Origin: Eonycteris spelaea
Taxonomy: Eukaryota > Chordata > Mammalia > Chiroptera > Pteropodidae
Reading direction: 5' to 3'
Length of the DNA: 64,000 nucleotides
Assembly: GCA_003508835.1 (NCBI GenBank)
Contig: PUFA01000003.1
Location: 19,105,501-19,169,500, forward strand
Made by a program: the position numbers and the translations under genes. Below are positions 1 through 12,000 of the stretch, one piece after another. The notes beneath the pieces are model-generated. The model saw only the letters and a list, made by a program, of their open reading frames with translations, was not told where the DNA came from and did no database searches. The stretch's first letter is position 1, and every line of letters starts with the position of its first letter.

Positions 1-291
1 ATAATGTGTGTTGTAAACGGCACGGCGTATGTGTATAAAATCAGCGCGCACATACTAACTGGTCGATTATCCCCTCTAAAACCACACATAAATTCTCCTG
101 ACAGGAATTGGAATTTTGCACACATCCTAGGAATGAACAGACTCCTAATGTGCTATGTGTATATGAAGGATGGAATATTAAAAAACAACAGAATAGGTCA
201 CTAGGCTAGAAGAGCTTTCTGATTCTCGAGCATGACCACAGAGGGACTGGAGGCTATAGTTTCCTTTGGAACAGGATAATTATAATATTAG
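1..291. other. Unassigned sequence
   Basis: No repeat, exon or RNA gene is recognised here. The small open frame near the left edge has no recognisable product and no splice context. Confidence 0.5.
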
Positions 292-372
292 TAGTAGTCA
301 ATAACATTTATTGAGTTCTGGGCTCTGTGACAGCCACTATGCTGGGTGCTTCCCATCCACGATCCCATTTAA
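292..372 (-). repeat. MIR fragment
   Basis: Antisense MIR. The stretch carries the familiar antisense wording 'aacatttattgagttctggg' followed by 'actatgctgggtgctt', which mirrors the 3' half of MIR. It is short and truncated by the adjacent GT repeat. Confidence 0.6.
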
Positions 373-390
373 GGAGGGAAGAAGCAGGAG

Positions 391-392
<2 letters not shown>

Positions 393-425
<33 letters not shown>

Positions 426-442
426 GTGTGTGTGTGTGTGTT
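393..442 (+). repeat. (GT)n microsatellite
   Basis: About 24 GT units, interrupted once by TTG near 424. Alternating purine-pyrimidine DNA of this kind can adopt Z-form and is usually length-polymorphic. Confidence 0.97.
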
Positions 443-1699
443 CTATTCAAATAATTTACCACTCTGCAAATGTTAGTTTGTTCATGAAGCAGGCATGGAG
501 AGGAACTAGGTCACCCCCAGGTACCCCGTGGCTGGGGCAGAGACTGGGTACAAAGACGTATCCTTTTGCGGCAAGACTACTTCAGACCTGCAGCCAAAAT
601 CTAGGTAATAGACACTCCTGAGGAAAGAGCAGAGAACTAAGGAACCGCAGTTCAGAATCTGAGAAGAGGAAACAAAATTCCAAAAATAGAATGTTGCTGA
701 GTCAGGTCTGTACAAATGCAGGGTCTTGAAAACTGTAGGGAAGGAAAAGAAAAGCCTTTAGTTAAACAATGGCTTTAATGACTTCTGCAAATAGGTGATG
801 CTCGGTGAGGTGGCTCAATCTGGTGCATCAGAATCTGTCATGAGGAATTTCTGGCAGAGCGACAGAGATAGAACATAGCGTGATCTAGTTTTCTATAATG
901 TAAGCAAAAATGTTATTTTATCAAATAATTCACTTTTATAAACTTTCTCCCCACCCCCATCCTCCCCTCACAAAGCAATTTAGGAAGAAGCATCCAGGGC
1001 TCCAGGTAGACAAAGGCGAGCACACGCTCATCTATTTCCCAGTGGCTGGCAAACACAGGGGTTGGAATTTCGCCCTCTGCTTTCTCATCTGTACCACTCA
1101 GCTTGTGAGCACGATTTCTGAATTCCTGGAAGCTAGCTAAAATCTGAGTTAGGAGATGATTTGCAAAGTGGGCACAAGCACATCTAACAACAGAGCTAAA
1201 TCAGAAAAAGGAGGCATTTTCCTTGCGCTGAGGGAGCATTCTATATTCTACAAGAGTCGAGGCAAGATGCTCGATGTGGACGTAACCTCATCAAGTGAGA
1301 TTGGGATCTACGAACACTTCATGAAGGCGAAGACAGTCAGGAAAATAACAGGTGGGCCTTTCCGTTCAAGTGGTTTGTGTTTATTTGTAAGTTAGCATTC
1401 GGACAGAGAACCCCTGAGATTACAAAGATGGATACAGATCTGCTTATGCAAACTTAGGCCTTGGAATGGGGTCCTTGGGTCTCTTCAGCACATCTCCCAG
1501 TCTAACCATCACACAGGATTTACTAAGCCCTCAAATCCCTTCCTCTGTTCCTGTCCATTCAACACCCCCGACAACACATATGACTTGGCCCACACCAAAC
1601 AGAGTGAGTATAATGAAAGAGGAATTCTCATCTTTGACCATGAACCGCAAGGCTATTAGCAAGTCATGTGGCTTTCATTAAAGTTGAAATATAGAACCA
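443..1699. other. Unassigned sequence
   Basis: About 1.25 kb of mixed-composition DNA in which I recognise no repeat family, exon or RNA. Frames of 76-79 codons on the plus strand at 910-1140 and 1156-1395 look like chance: no known domain and no splice context. Confidence 0.5.
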
Positions 1700-1862
1700 T
1701 CCAGAAGGGGGGTGGGAGAGGAAGAAGGTAAAGGGAGTCAAATATATGGTGACAGGAGGCTAGACACAATATAGTATACAAATGTTGTATTATAAAATTA
1801 TATACCTGAAATGTATACACTGTTATTAACCAATGTTACCCAATAAATTTAATTTTTAAAAC
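1700..1862 (+). mobile_element. L1 3'-end fragment
   Basis: Matches the typical end of an L1 3' UTR: 'ggagtcaaatatatggtgac', an AT-rich stretch, then 'acccaataaatttaattttt' running into A-rich sequence. Old and 5'-truncated, with no ORF2 part. Confidence 0.75.
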
Positions 1863-2436
1863 AGAAGCATCCCTCTACAGAAGTCTTTTTTAAAAAAAGA
1901 TCAATGTACACCGCCGAGATGTTTTAATACCTGATCTTCAGTGCCCCAACAGTCCTTTGCGCTGGTAGTTGCATTTTTACAACAGTCTTTTAAGTGATTC
2001 CAAAAGCAATTTCCTAAAATGCCACTGGAAAGAGATATGGGGCAATAAATTAAAATCATCACAATTTGGTTCTGGACTAACATACTTGGTTTTAATCATT
2101 GGTATCAAGTGGTTTATCTCTTGCTAAATTTTTATTAATGATGGACATGATGACATCCTCTGAAGAATGTCAGAATTGAGTTAAACCAGGCAAAAATAAC
2201 AGCAACAACGACGACAAACAACAACAGAATTTACCTGGACAAAGAAGATAAACAGCCTCAGAGAGTTAAGATTTGCTGCAATGAATTCTCCAAACTTGAC
2301 CCCCTTAACCCAGAGTGTTTCCTCCTGTTTATTACATGTGACTTTCTGCTCAGGGACACTTCTTCCTGAGCATGACACAGGCCATCCCACTGCCATGACT
2401 CCGTCCCTGAATGATCGTGAGGAACCTGTGTCAGTT
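1863..2436. other. Unassigned sequence
   Basis: AT-rich unique sequence with a short A/C-rich patch near 2195-2230. No gene or repeat recognised. Confidence 0.5.
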
Positions 2437-2668
2437 TGGGTGCAGTGGAAAGACTATGGACTCTGGAATGTGGGCTCTGCCACTTCCTGGCAGCCATGTC
2501 ACCGTAAGCCAGTTAACCTGAACTTCCCGAGCCTCGGTTCTTCCTCTGTTAAATGGGAATAATAACTTCTAATGGAAAGCTGCTGTGAGACTGAATGGGT
2601 CTAACACACCCAGGCAGTGCCTGCCATGTAGCCGGTGTTAAATCGATGTCAGTTCTCATCCTCCTACC
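2437..2668 (+). repeat. MIR element
   Basis: Near full-length MIR in sense orientation: 'ctctggaatgtgggctctgc', 'cacttcctgg', then 'cctcggttcttcctctgtta' and 'aaatgggaataataacttct', ending in the 'cagtgcctgccatgtagccg' tail. Its frames on either strand are not genes. Confidence 0.85.
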
Positions 2669-3748
2669 AGGCTCCTTTCCTGAGGTTCATCTCGAGTCTC
2701 ACACCCTGTGGGCTCCAGGCACACGACCTCTCTTTTCTTTAAAGTCTTATAGCAATATGACATCACTTAGCCCTTCGGCATAAGGCTGGTATATGTCTTA
2801 TAAACATCAACATCTTCCCAACCAGATTTTTGGATCCTTGAAGCCAAGATCACGTCTTGAGCTCTCTCTGATCTCCTGCAGAACTTAACCCAGGCTGAAG
2901 ACATGGCGGGGGCTCCAAGGCACCTTGTGTTGCCTGTGGGATCCCAGCCTACCCCTCCTTGCACACACACAAAAGCAGCAAAGATTCTCTGTGACAGGTA
3001 GTTTCTAGGGCTGAGCTACAACTCTTCAGCAACTGTACTTTGTTGCCTTGAAGCCCACTGATGAATGTCCACACTCAGGCTGGGGGCGGCTTCCAGAAAG
3101 CATTCTGAGCCTCCAAGAGGGCAGGCTGCCAGGGCTGAGGCCAGTGTTCCCAGGAAGCAGATGCCCCTCCATCAGGAGGGGATATGGAGCTGCGGACACA
3201 CCGAAACAGCCCAGGAATCTCCAGTTCAGACAGGTGAAGGCACCTCCGTTGACACTGTGGGTCTATTTCTCCCCCCGCCACTGCCTCTGTCCACAGGGCT
3301 GCTGTGCCATCACTCCCCATTCTCCAGACTGAAGCTGGCCCGTTTCCCTGGGACAAAGAGGAGTTTCAAGGCCCCTCGAGGTCAAAAGGAACACTCCAAG
3401 GACATGCAGAGTCTGCCTGGCTGAGCCAGGGTCCCAAACACGGCCCTTTAAAGGACCCTGCGGAAGGGCACTGACTGAATGAAGCAGCTGAGAGGGACCA
3501 AAGACATAGTGTCGCAAGCTGTGGTCAGGAAGCCTTGCTGTTCACACAGCCCAGTGTTCCCTCCCTAACGCCCTGTACCCCACCCCCAAGTCCAAGCACC
3601 CGACACTCCTGTGGCTTCTGTGTTCCTGAACCAAGGCTGCCCCAGCCTGCCGTACCCATTCTCTTCTACTATCAAAGTCACCCTCCACCCACCCCCAACT
3701 CCAGACCCAGACTGGAAGCAGGGTCCCACGTGCCCTTCTCTCTTTGCC
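2669..3748. other. Unassigned GC-moderate sequence
   Basis: Unique sequence with several overlapping frames of 80-120 codons on both strands (for example 3065-3424 plus). They overlap one another, have no recognisable product and look like chance frames in GC-moderate DNA. No repeat identified. Confidence 0.45.
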
Positions 3749-3846
3749 CCCTCCACCCTCACCACCTGGCCCAGCACCTAGTGCCCAGCACACAGTAGCA
3801 ACTCAAAAAACACTGCTTTTATAAATGAATGTTGACTGTATGATTC
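3749..3846 (+). repeat. L2 3'-end fragment
   Basis: Shows the L2 terminal wording: 'cccagcacctagtgcccagc', 'acacagtagcaactcaaaaa', ending in ATGAATG-like repeats. Truncated LINE2 tail. Confidence 0.65.
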
Positions 3847-4039
3847 ATTTGCCAGAAAGTTCAATGCAAAAAATTGTTTATTCTACACTTAATCCTTAAA
3901 CAATTAAGCAATTTTATTCTTTGATGCATCGTTCAAACAATAAATCAGCAAGCTTAAAACACTATTGACTTGCCTGTATTCAGAAAACTCAAGGACTGCT
4001 TTCATGAAAAAATAAATCACTGGGTAAAAACAAAGGGTA

Positions 4040-4499
4040 TTGCATAACATAAGACTGGAAACACCCAAAACATCCCTCTATAAGTGACTGGATAGATAAG
4101 TCAAGGTATGGCCTTACCACAGAATCTATGTAGCCAAAACAAACAAATGAAAAGGAATGACAAACTTTATTGTCAGAAAGTCAGATATCTGAAGATATAT
4201 TGTTCAGTGGAAAATATAAAGTGAAATGTAACATGTATGATATGCTCCTGTTTGGGTAAAAAAATTACAACACACATGCACAAGTATATGCACATACGCA
4301 CAGATATACATTTGTTCCTGTATCTACATAAAACATCTTTAAACTGAAGGAGCCAGGAACAGTGGTTGCCTCGAGGTAAGGGAACTAAGAAATAGGGTGG
4401 TTGAGAGAAAGATGTTTCACTGTGAATACCCTTTTGTATCTTTTGAATTTTAAACCGTGTAAGTATTGACCTATTCAAAAAAAAATTAAATTAAAAATC
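4040..4499 (+). mobile_element. L1 3' UTR fragment
   Basis: The order of words follows an old L1 3' UTR: 'aacacccaaaacatccctct', 'gatatattgttcagtggaaa', 'atgctcctgtttgggtaaaa', 'aacagtggttgcctcgaggt' and an A-rich end at 4475-4499. It is diverged and has no coding part. Confidence 0.75.
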
Positions 4500-4659
4500 A
4501 AAGCAAACAATGTGTGGAAAAGTAATAAAAAATCTAGTTTCAGAAAACATAAAAGAGAAATCCTCATTTAAAAATGGTTCAAGGCAGCCCGGCTGAGTCA
4601 TCTGTTAACTGTGAAGGAGACAAAAACCGAGAAGGCATCCTGTGTGGCAGAGAGGACAC

Positions 4660-4768
4660 GGTGGCAGCTGTGAGCTCTGGCACTGGCTCCCCTGCTGCCT
4701 TCCTGGGGTACCTCAGAAAGTGGTGGAGCCTCTCTGACCCTCAGTTTCCTCATTCCTGAATGGAAGTC
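4660..4768 (+). repeat. Probable MIR fragment
   Basis: 'gagctctggcactggctccc' and 'accctcagtttcctcattcc' match the middle and right of MIR. The left arm is not clear, so this is a partial, diverged copy. Confidence 0.5.
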
Positions 4769-5499
4769 CTTAGACCAGCTTCAGAGCACACAGGTCCTTT
4801 TCTGTATGGGGTGGCGGTCCTCCGATAGACACAGCTCGTTACTTAGTGACAAGAATTTTAAAAGAGACACTCCTTGAAAAGGAAAGAGTTTCCTTTCCCC
4901 CCACAGAAGTCTGTGGCAGGGAGATAAAAGCTTCAAACCCCTCCTTACCCGAGGGCAATAAAACCAGAGCCTCTGACTTCAGGAGCTTAAAATACATTTG
5001 AGGCCACACCCTTCCCTCCAAACACACCTGCTGCTTTTTTCCTCCCTTTTCCCACATCCTCTCTGGACAGGCCAACTGCCCATTTATGACAGAGCTGAAA
5101 TATTTCCTTTTTTGCTCTAATATTTCCTGAGGGCCCCTCCCCTCTATGTGGCTGCCATTCACGGCCATCTGGGATGCCCCAGGAACAAGACGAAGCTCCA
5201 AGATTTAAAAACAATGAAAACATGTCACTTTTTAATAAACAGTTAAGGTCCGCTCCCCGACCCCCAAAATATACTTAAAAAAAAAAAAAGGTGACTTAAT
5301 GGTGGTGACAGGATATTGTTCATTCTTAGCGAGGCTTACATGTCTGAGTTGTCCCAAAGAGGTGCTTACAAATGTGGGGCCCAGAAGCCCAAGCTTTCTC
5401 TCCAGCCCCACCTCCACCCACCCTCTTCAAACTTAGGAAGTGGCTAGATTTGCTTTCCTTATCTTTATCTCAGGAATTAGAGAACACCAGAGCCAGAAT
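4769..5499. other. Unassigned sequence
   Basis: Unique sequence with an A-run at 5276-5289. Frames of 78-120 codons on the minus strand (4839-5201, 4987-5223) have no recognisable product. Confidence 0.45.
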
Positions 5500-5612
5500 G
5501 GCTTTTAGAGAAGACTCGACCTCATTTTGCAGATGGGTAAGCTGAGGCCCACAAAAGTGGAATGGTCCCTCAGGAATACATAATTCACCCACCAATGGGT
5601 CAGGACGAAGGT
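5500..5612 (-). repeat. Probable MIR/MIR3 fragment
   Basis: Antisense words 'cattttgcagatgggtaagc' and 'tgaggcccacaaaagtggaa' correspond to the well-conserved centre of MIR-class SINEs. Confidence 0.5.
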
Positions 5613-5779
5613 CAGATACTGCAGCCTTTGGCTTCTTCCCTGATTTGCTTGCTTTTGAAACATCCTGTCCAAGAGGCCCAGCTGCCTGCCCATACCAAGC
5701 AGAGCCCCCAAGCATAAGCAGCCCCTCCCAGACTGGCCCTCCTGACCTGTGCCCCTAGCTCACTGCACTGCCCCTAGGG

Positions 5780-5982
5780 GACTAGTGAGCACTTGGAATG
5801 TGACCAGTGTCACACGTGAAATGATAATATCTTGGATATAATGGGCTAAATAAAATACCTTACTAAAATTCATTTTACCCATTGCTTTTTACTTTTTTTT
5901 TTTTTTAATGTGGCTACTAGACCATTTGAAATTACACGAATGGCTCACATTACATTTTCACTAGGTTGCTCTACTCCAGGTC
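5780..5982. mobile_element. hAT-type DNA transposon remnant
   Basis: Contains the words of a common mammalian hAT MITE: 'gagcacttggaatgtgacca', a T-rich core, 'atgtggctactagaccattt', 'acgaatggctcacattacat' and 'aggttgctctac'. Non-autonomous and diverged. A relative lies at 27125-27345. Confidence 0.65.
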
Positions 5983-6439
5983 ATATGCTGCTTATCTACT
6001 CAGTTTCCAAAAATTCAGTTCACCAAAACTAACCTGTTCTATGTCTTGTTCTCTATACTGCCAAACACTACTCTGGAGACCAACCATGTCCAGGAGTTGA
6101 GTAAACAGTGGCCCTGCCAGTACCATCTGGATTGAGACTGTGAAGCCTCAAGATGATTTTAAAAAGTATATCTCCCCTTCCATGGGAGGCAACAAAGGAG
6201 AAAGGGACTCTGGTTCCCCTCAAGTGACATCAATTCTACCTACATGTGAGCAGGGACTTCCCAACAGTCTTACAGACTGGATTTTTAGCCCCTGAAGTAA
6301 GTATGGTGGTAGCCTGGGAAGGAAGAGGAGGAAGAAAACAAAGGCTTAGATGTTTTTCAGCACTAATCCTTGGTGTTCTCTCACCTCTCTCTTCAGGTTA
6401 CGAATAGAAATTCACAAAACACATCAATGAGAGTGGCTT
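5983..6439. other. Unassigned sequence
   Basis: No feature recognised in this stretch. Confidence 0.45.
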
Positions 6440-6672
6440 CCATGTATGGACCCTTCGTTCTTTGTCAGGAGCTGTGCTGGGTGCTTTGTGTATAAAGTCT
6501 CATTATTTTCCCAACCACCCTATGAAAGCTGGTGTTCACCATTTTCTAAAAGAGGAAATTGAGGCTTATAGATGTTGAGTAACACGCCCAAGGTGACCAC
6601 AGAAAAGTAGCCACGCCATAGGATTCTGGATTGATCAGCTCCCAAACCCATGCTCCTACCGTCTCTTAACTT
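6440..6672 (-). repeat. MIR element
   Basis: Near full-length antisense MIR: 'gtgctgggtgctttgtgtat', 'aaaagaggaaattgaggctt', 'agtaacacgcccaaggtgac', and the end 'cccaaacccatgctcctacc'. Confidence 0.85.
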
Positions 6673-7179
6673 CTCTAGACCTCAGTTCCCTCATCTACAG
6701 GGTGGGGTGCTACCTGCCAGGAGGCAGGTGGGGGACCCTGACTTCCAAGGACCCATCCTCCCCTGGGACTGTGTTCTGGAATCTGAGAAGCTACCAGTTG
6801 GAAAGGTCTCTGTCTCTTGCCATTCCCTGGCTGGGCTGCACCCCTCGTCCTGGCTGGCAAACCTGTCCTTGCTCTCTTGACTCCGAGGCTCCCCACAGCC
6901 TGCTCCTCATGCCTGGGTGCCCTCTAGTCCCTGTCTCAGGGGACTTAAGTGCCTCTAGTCCCTATATCAAGACTCCACCAAAACCTTACATCCCTGAAAA
7001 CCCATTAAAACTATTAAGTCATAGAACTGCTTTCCCATGCTACCCCTTTCCTGCTCTGCCTTCTCACCCTGCACCCGCAGAGCCCTGCACCTCCTTCCCA
7101 GCCAAATGCTCCCCCAAAAGAGACCTTGACATCAACGGGCTTAATCAGGGCCTCGCCACCTACGGGAAGGATTCTGCAG
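6673..7179. other. Unassigned C-rich sequence
   Basis: C/T-leaning DNA. A 220-codon plus-strand frame (6702-7364) covers it and runs into an L2 fragment. It lacks recognisable domains and I treat it as chance. Confidence 0.45.
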
Positions 7180-7300
7180 TTCATTCATTTAGCAAAATAT
7201 TTCCTGAGCCCTTACTGCATGCCAGGCATTCTTCTAAGCCCAGGGCACTTAAGGGACAGCACACAATCCCTGGTCTCCTAAAGGAGCCAAGGTTGTCCCC
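7180..7300 (-). repeat. L2 3'-end fragment
   Basis: Antisense L2: 'ttcatttagcaaaatatttc', 'ctgcatgccaggcattcttc', 'acaatccctggtctcctaaa'. These are the reverse complement of the conserved L2 3' end. Confidence 0.75.
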
Positions 7301-7397
7301 AAAGAGCAATGCCCTAAACACTAATCCATATTTCTGGAGAATCTCCTGCTGTTCTTATTTTTAGGTCAAGAAATAATTAGTTCATGGGCCCTAGAGG

Positions 7398-7421
7398 GGT
7401 TTTTTTTGGCGGGGGGGGGGA
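7398..7421 (+). repeat. T-run followed by G-run
   Basis: About eight T, then GGC, then ten G. Low-complexity sequence directly before an L1 fragment. Confidence 0.85.
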
Positions 7422-8035
7422 AGTAATGGTTAAATAAACTATGATATATTACTTGAAGGAACACTACACATCCATTAAAATATGTTATTGAAGAACATTA
7501 TGGCATTGGTAAATGTGACCAAATGCTCAGTGAGGAAACAGCTCGCAACACTATACACCAGCAATGGAAAGAGGTGAGGAGTGAGAAGTATGATTCTAAA
7601 CACATCCCAATGCTTGGGGTAGAAGTTGCGGGGAAGCCTTTTTCTAATTTGAACTACTCAAGGTAAAGCTTGCTGAAATCTTCTCGGCCAGTGAAAAGAC
7701 ATGGAAAACATATTTCCTTCCAAATATCAGTGATTCATAGAAAGACTGTCTCAGAGTCCAAAGAGAAAAACCTTTGTTTTATTAAAAAATCGCATGGGTC
7801 TTAAAAGTTTTCGAAAATAATGTTTAATCCTAATTGTATTTCTATGTGGTGCATGTGCACACGTGTGTATGTGTCGGTGTGGACAGAAAAAAAAGACTGG
7901 AAGGAAATACACCCAAATTAGTATGTCACAGCAGGGTTTTGTTGTTTGTTTTAATTTTACACCTTTCCATATTTTCCAAATTTTCTATCAAGACTCTGAT
8001 TGCTTTTATAATCAGAAAATAAACAGTAAACTGAA
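7422..8035 (+). mobile_element. L1 3' UTR fragment, internally diverged
   Basis: The start (about 7422-7530) holds 'atggttaaataaactatgat' and 'acatccattaaaatatgtta'. The end (7810-8035) holds a GTGT-rich patch, 'aagactggaaggaaatacac', 'tattttccaaattttctatc' and 'gcttttataatcagaaaata'. This is the order seen in old L1 3' UTRs. The middle, 7531-7810, is poorly matched. Confidence 0.65.
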
Positions 8036-8321
8036 TGCTGATAGTTTTTTAATTTCTTCATGAATCTGTTTTTATAGGCACCATTTCAGTGGGGTTTGGA
8101 AACCAGCAGGGTGTGAAACACAAATGAAATTCCCCATTCCTGCAGGGCTGAGTGTACCCCTTGGCCCTGGAGAGAAACCCTCCCTGCATCCACGTTGGCA
8201 GCCAGCTGTCCACAGCTGTGCTGAGGAGGCTACGAATGAATGGAGCCGGTGGAAAAACACAACATTCCTGACTCTCCAAGGATGGCATTATGCTTGGAAC
8301 GCTTGCTTACCAAAGAAGTAA

Positions 8322-8462
8322 AGAAGCAGAGAGAGACAGAGGGAGGGAGAGAGATTGAGTGAGAGAGATAAAGAGAGGGGGAGGGAGAGAGAGGGAGGAG
8401 AGCGGGAGAGAGAGAGAGAAGGAAAGAGGGAGAAGGAGGGAGAGAAGCCAAGAGAGAAACTT
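8322..8462 (+). repeat. GA/GGGA purine tract
   Basis: About 140 bp almost purely purine on the plus strand (GAGA, GGGA and GGAG units). Frames inside it are low-complexity Arg/Glu runs, not genes. Mirror-symmetric parts could form triplex DNA. Confidence 0.95.
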
Positions 8463-8739
8463 CAGTCCTGGAGTCCTGAGTGGGTCAGCTGCCAGAGCTC
8501 CCCAACTCCTAACGTCACATCTGAAAAAAGACCCCTCTGCCTAAGCCGACCAACATCGCTCAACAGGGATACACCACTTGTTCGTGACCCTCCTGGGCTG
8601 TACCTTCAATGCCACCTTCCCTTCCTGCTACATATCAGAGTATGTATGAATAGGCTTTATTTCTGCCTCTAGGCTGAAAGATCCCGAGGGCAGGGCCCCT
8701 GGCTGACCCATCATCATACACCCCCTAGCACTCCTTGGC
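8463..8739. other. Unassigned sequence
   Basis: No feature recognised. The stretch near 8670-8760 may belong to an L2 3' end ('agggcagggcccctggctga') but is too short to call. Confidence 0.4.
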
Positions 8740-9138
8740 ACATCTACTCACCAACTATTTCCCTGGGCACTGCTGCATGTCAGGCACTGTTTAGCGTTGA
8801 CATTATAATGGGGAGCAAAACAGGCAAGGTCCCTGCCCTCACAGAGCTTACATTCTAGTGGGAGAAACAAGTAATAAGAAGAGAGTCAAGATTTTATTCC
8901 AGGTGGAATTGGGTGTTATAAAGAATATATTACAGGGTGCTGCTCCAACAGACACCTAGATGACAAGAAGTCAGCTGAGAGGAGAGCCGAGGGAAGGGCG
9001 TGATGGCCAAGGAGGAACACGGGAGCTTGGTGTGTTCAAGGAACAAATATCCGAGATGGTAGAGTATAGGGAGTGGAAGGGGTGCGGGTCAGAGAGGCAA
9101 GCAGGAGCCAGCCCCTGGAGTGCCCACAGGAGGGTGAA
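8740..9138 (-). repeat. L2 fragment
   Basis: Antisense L2 with a good match to its 3' region: 'atgtcaggcactgtttagcg', 'aggtccctgccctcacagag', 'cttacattctagtgggagaa', continuing into 'tggtgtgttcaaggaacaaa'. About 400 bp of the 3' UTR and end of ORF2, diverged and non-coding. Confidence 0.85.
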
Positions 9139-9454
9139 CAAAGCAATGGCCTCTCTGCCTTACTAAAAGAAGCCACTCTGCCTTGGTGAGGCTGGATTGT
9201 GCCAAGACGGCCCATAGAGAAGGACTTCATCACTGCCAGCCGAATTGACGACTGGGTGCTCCCAGCATCTCTGGTGGGTGGAGCGGCCAATCAGCTTGTC
9301 CCAGGGCTCTCAAAATGTCTGTGGAGCCCTGTCTCTTCTCGTCCACACTCTGCTTCTACGTTCTTGCCCTCTGGATACCCCCTTCACAGTGCCAGGGGTC
9401 ACAGGTGATGACAATGAAGAAGCAACCCGGACTGCCATCTACCCATGTACCATG

Positions 9455-9545
9455 CCCCACCCTCGCATTTGTGCAGCAAACATTTTCTCTGCCCAGGTAT
9501 CGCGCTAGGTGCTCAGGATGTGAAAATGTGAACACCACACAAACT
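9455..9545 (-). repeat. L2 3'-end fragment
   Basis: 'tgtgcagcaaacattttctc', 'aggtatcgcgctaggtgctc' and 'aggatgtgaaaatgtgaaca' match the extreme 3' end of L2 in antisense. Confidence 0.6.
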
Positions 9546-10754
9546 TCAAAAGTTCCAGTGTGCAAAGTCTGCCAGGCTCACCGGATACCGCCAACAAGCA
9601 GGAGCTGCCCAGTGCCCGCCTCACCATGTCGGCTCACCACTTAAGTCCTCTCTCCCTGGGAAACCTTCTGTGAGCATCTGAAATGGTTCTGATTAGTAGA
9701 TTAATTCACTCCAAGCAGCAGAACAGAGACAAGTGCAGTGTCCTGAAGCTTCCTCAACACCCCCATCCTCATTCTTCCCCCACCAACCCAGGGAGAAAAT
9801 ATGCCCAGTCTCAGGAATAAAGGCATAACCGGTGGGTGGCAGGGCTATTTATCTGAAGATAAAGAAGGACTCTGGCGTTGGTTTGAAGAGTTGAGAGTGC
9901 AAGAGGATCCATCCGGGACCGGTCTGGGGTGGGGATGGGGAGAGGGGAAGAGCTTTAGGCGCATGCCCAAAACTCCTCAACCAGCACCACACAGACATGC
10001 CACAGCACACAGCCAGAGGAACCACATCTAACAGATCACTTTCAGAACCTCCTGCATAAAAACCATTGTTGTCATTATTCAGAAAAGCCAGTTAGCTCCA
10101 TGTTAGCAGGTTCTTAAGTTCTGCATTGCAAGGTTACTGGGGTACCCCTCATTTTGTGCAAATGGGGGGGTCAGTGCCTGAGGAAAAGCACACTGGTTCT
10201 AGGAAATCCTTCCATGCTCAATCCACCAGAGCAGCTGAACCTCTGAGAAGCCCCCAGGACCTGCCACACCTGTCAGGGCTCACTCTAAGATCCACAGTGC
10301 AGTCAGGTGGCGGGGTTTTTTTTTTCAGTGGGTTACAGCCATCCCTCAGAGGAGTCAGCACCAGGGATGGTTCCAGACCCTTGAGTCTCTTCTTCCCAGG
10401 AGGGGAAGAGGGGTTATAAATAGCCTGAACTCCTTCAGCCCTACATAGGCACGGATCCCACATCCCCGCCCCAGCCTCAGCCAGCTGGTCTCTCCTCACC
10501 CAAGTTCCCACAACCTGCTATAAGAGGGAGGAAAACTACTCACTCACAGCAGGGGGCTGGGTAACAAAGTCCTTCGCACCCCAGTCCAGATGGAGTGACT
10601 GGTATCTCATGAAGCGTAGCTGCAAGCCCACCACACCTCTATACCCTTTGTAGCTGTGCTGCTGGAGAGGAGCAAGACGTAATCTTTTTAGGCCTCTTAC
10701 TCTCTGGTCAGCCCAGGAACCCCAAGTTGCACTGAATGAAGTTATAGAAATAAT
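9546..10754. other. Unassigned sequence with T-run
   Basis: Unique sequence, with a poly-T run at about 10316-10326. Frames of 76-109 codons on both strands show no recognisable domain or splice context. Confidence 0.45.
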
Positions 10755-10915
10755 ATCCTCCCCTCTCTCTGCCTCAGGTTCCCCATCTGTAAGACGGACA
10801 AATCGCTGAACTATGTACCACTCAGGGATGCCGATGAAATTACCATGTGATAAAAGTGAAAAGGCACCATCAAAATGTTACACTGTGTATCATTATGATA
10901 GCCCCAAGCACATCT
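10755..10915 (+). repeat. MIR fragment
   Basis: 'ctctctgcctcaggttcccc', 'atctgtaagacggacaaatc' and 'aaaatgttacactgtgtatc' follow the right half of MIR in sense orientation. Confidence 0.65.
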
Positions 10916-11894
10916 ATGGGGACAGTGATTCTTATCTGTTCATGAGAGCAGAAGAATTATACTCAGTGACATTGCATTAGCCAGGAATTCTTGATACTGC
11001 ATGTCCTTGAAAACAGTAAAACTTACAAAATATTCTCTCTTACAAGTCATTCCTGACTAATATAGATTTACACACACCGTACACAGGTCTATATTGATTT
11101 AATATGATTTTGCTGGACTGCAGATGACATTATAGACTGAAGAATAAGCCTTGCCCAAGAACATTTTGATGGGTGAGGGAGGTAAATTCTTTCAACAATC
11201 ATATGTTTATCACTCAAATCGTTCCCACTGATACACACTGGTAAGAAAACAAGTCGCTAAAATCTAAGTGGCCAACTCCCAGGTCTTTTTAATTAAGACA
11301 CTTTGTTTGCTCAATAAAATAGAGCATAAAAAACATTTACTGAAAACCCACTCATTGATGTCTAATGGCTGTGTCAAATACTCATAACAACATTTATTCC
11401 AACACCCCCAGATAATTGCTCATCTTTCTCATTTGGTATCCACAACAGCACAGCTTTGTGTCCAAGTGTAATTGATCCAGAATTGGGCTCCCTTTCAAAA
11501 ATATCTGTAAAACCTAATTACCAGGAAAACAGAATTCTGGCATCCTACGGGAAAGTGGGTGCTTCACAGCAAGACAAGCTGCAAACTCATCTTGGCTAAT
11601 CAAGCCACATTATGTTACAAAAGGAGTTTCAGGAATTTGGGCTGAGGAGGGAGCAGGGAAAGTTGGGATAGTGTCAGGCTGGAATCTGCAGTGACAGTCC
11701 TGATTTTTTTTTTTTTTAAACCAAGCACAGAGGACTGGAATATACCACATTCATCAGCAATCATGGACACAGTACCAGATAATGAGTCCTTGATGGGTCT
11801 GGGTGGAGGTGGCATTTCTGACCTCAGGCCTTTCAAGGCCCGCTCCACCCTGTCTGGTTGGCTGATATCAATTCTAGCCTCCCTAGGCCTCTAA
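10916..11894. other. Unassigned AT-rich sequence
   Basis: AT-rich unique DNA, with a poly-T run at 11704-11717. No gene, RNA or repeat recognised. Confidence 0.45.
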
Positions 11895-12000
11895 CCACTG
11901 CGGCAGATCACTTTCCTTTCTTCCAACCTGGAGTTTGCTCATCTGTAAAATTTGCACTCCTAATGTCTAGGGTCTCTTTCAGCTCCAAAATTCTGTGACC
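11895..12000 (+). repeat. MIR/MIR3 fragment
   Basis: 'ctggagtttgctcatctgta', then 'aaatttgcactcctaatgtc' and 'ctttcagctccaaaattctg', the typical right end of MIR-class SINEs. Confidence 0.65.

Noticed and set aside
8355..8672. Arg/Glu-rich proteins in the purine tract (and similar frames at 33582-33800 and 47386-47823).
   Set aside because: Low-complexity translation of GA/GGGA repeats.
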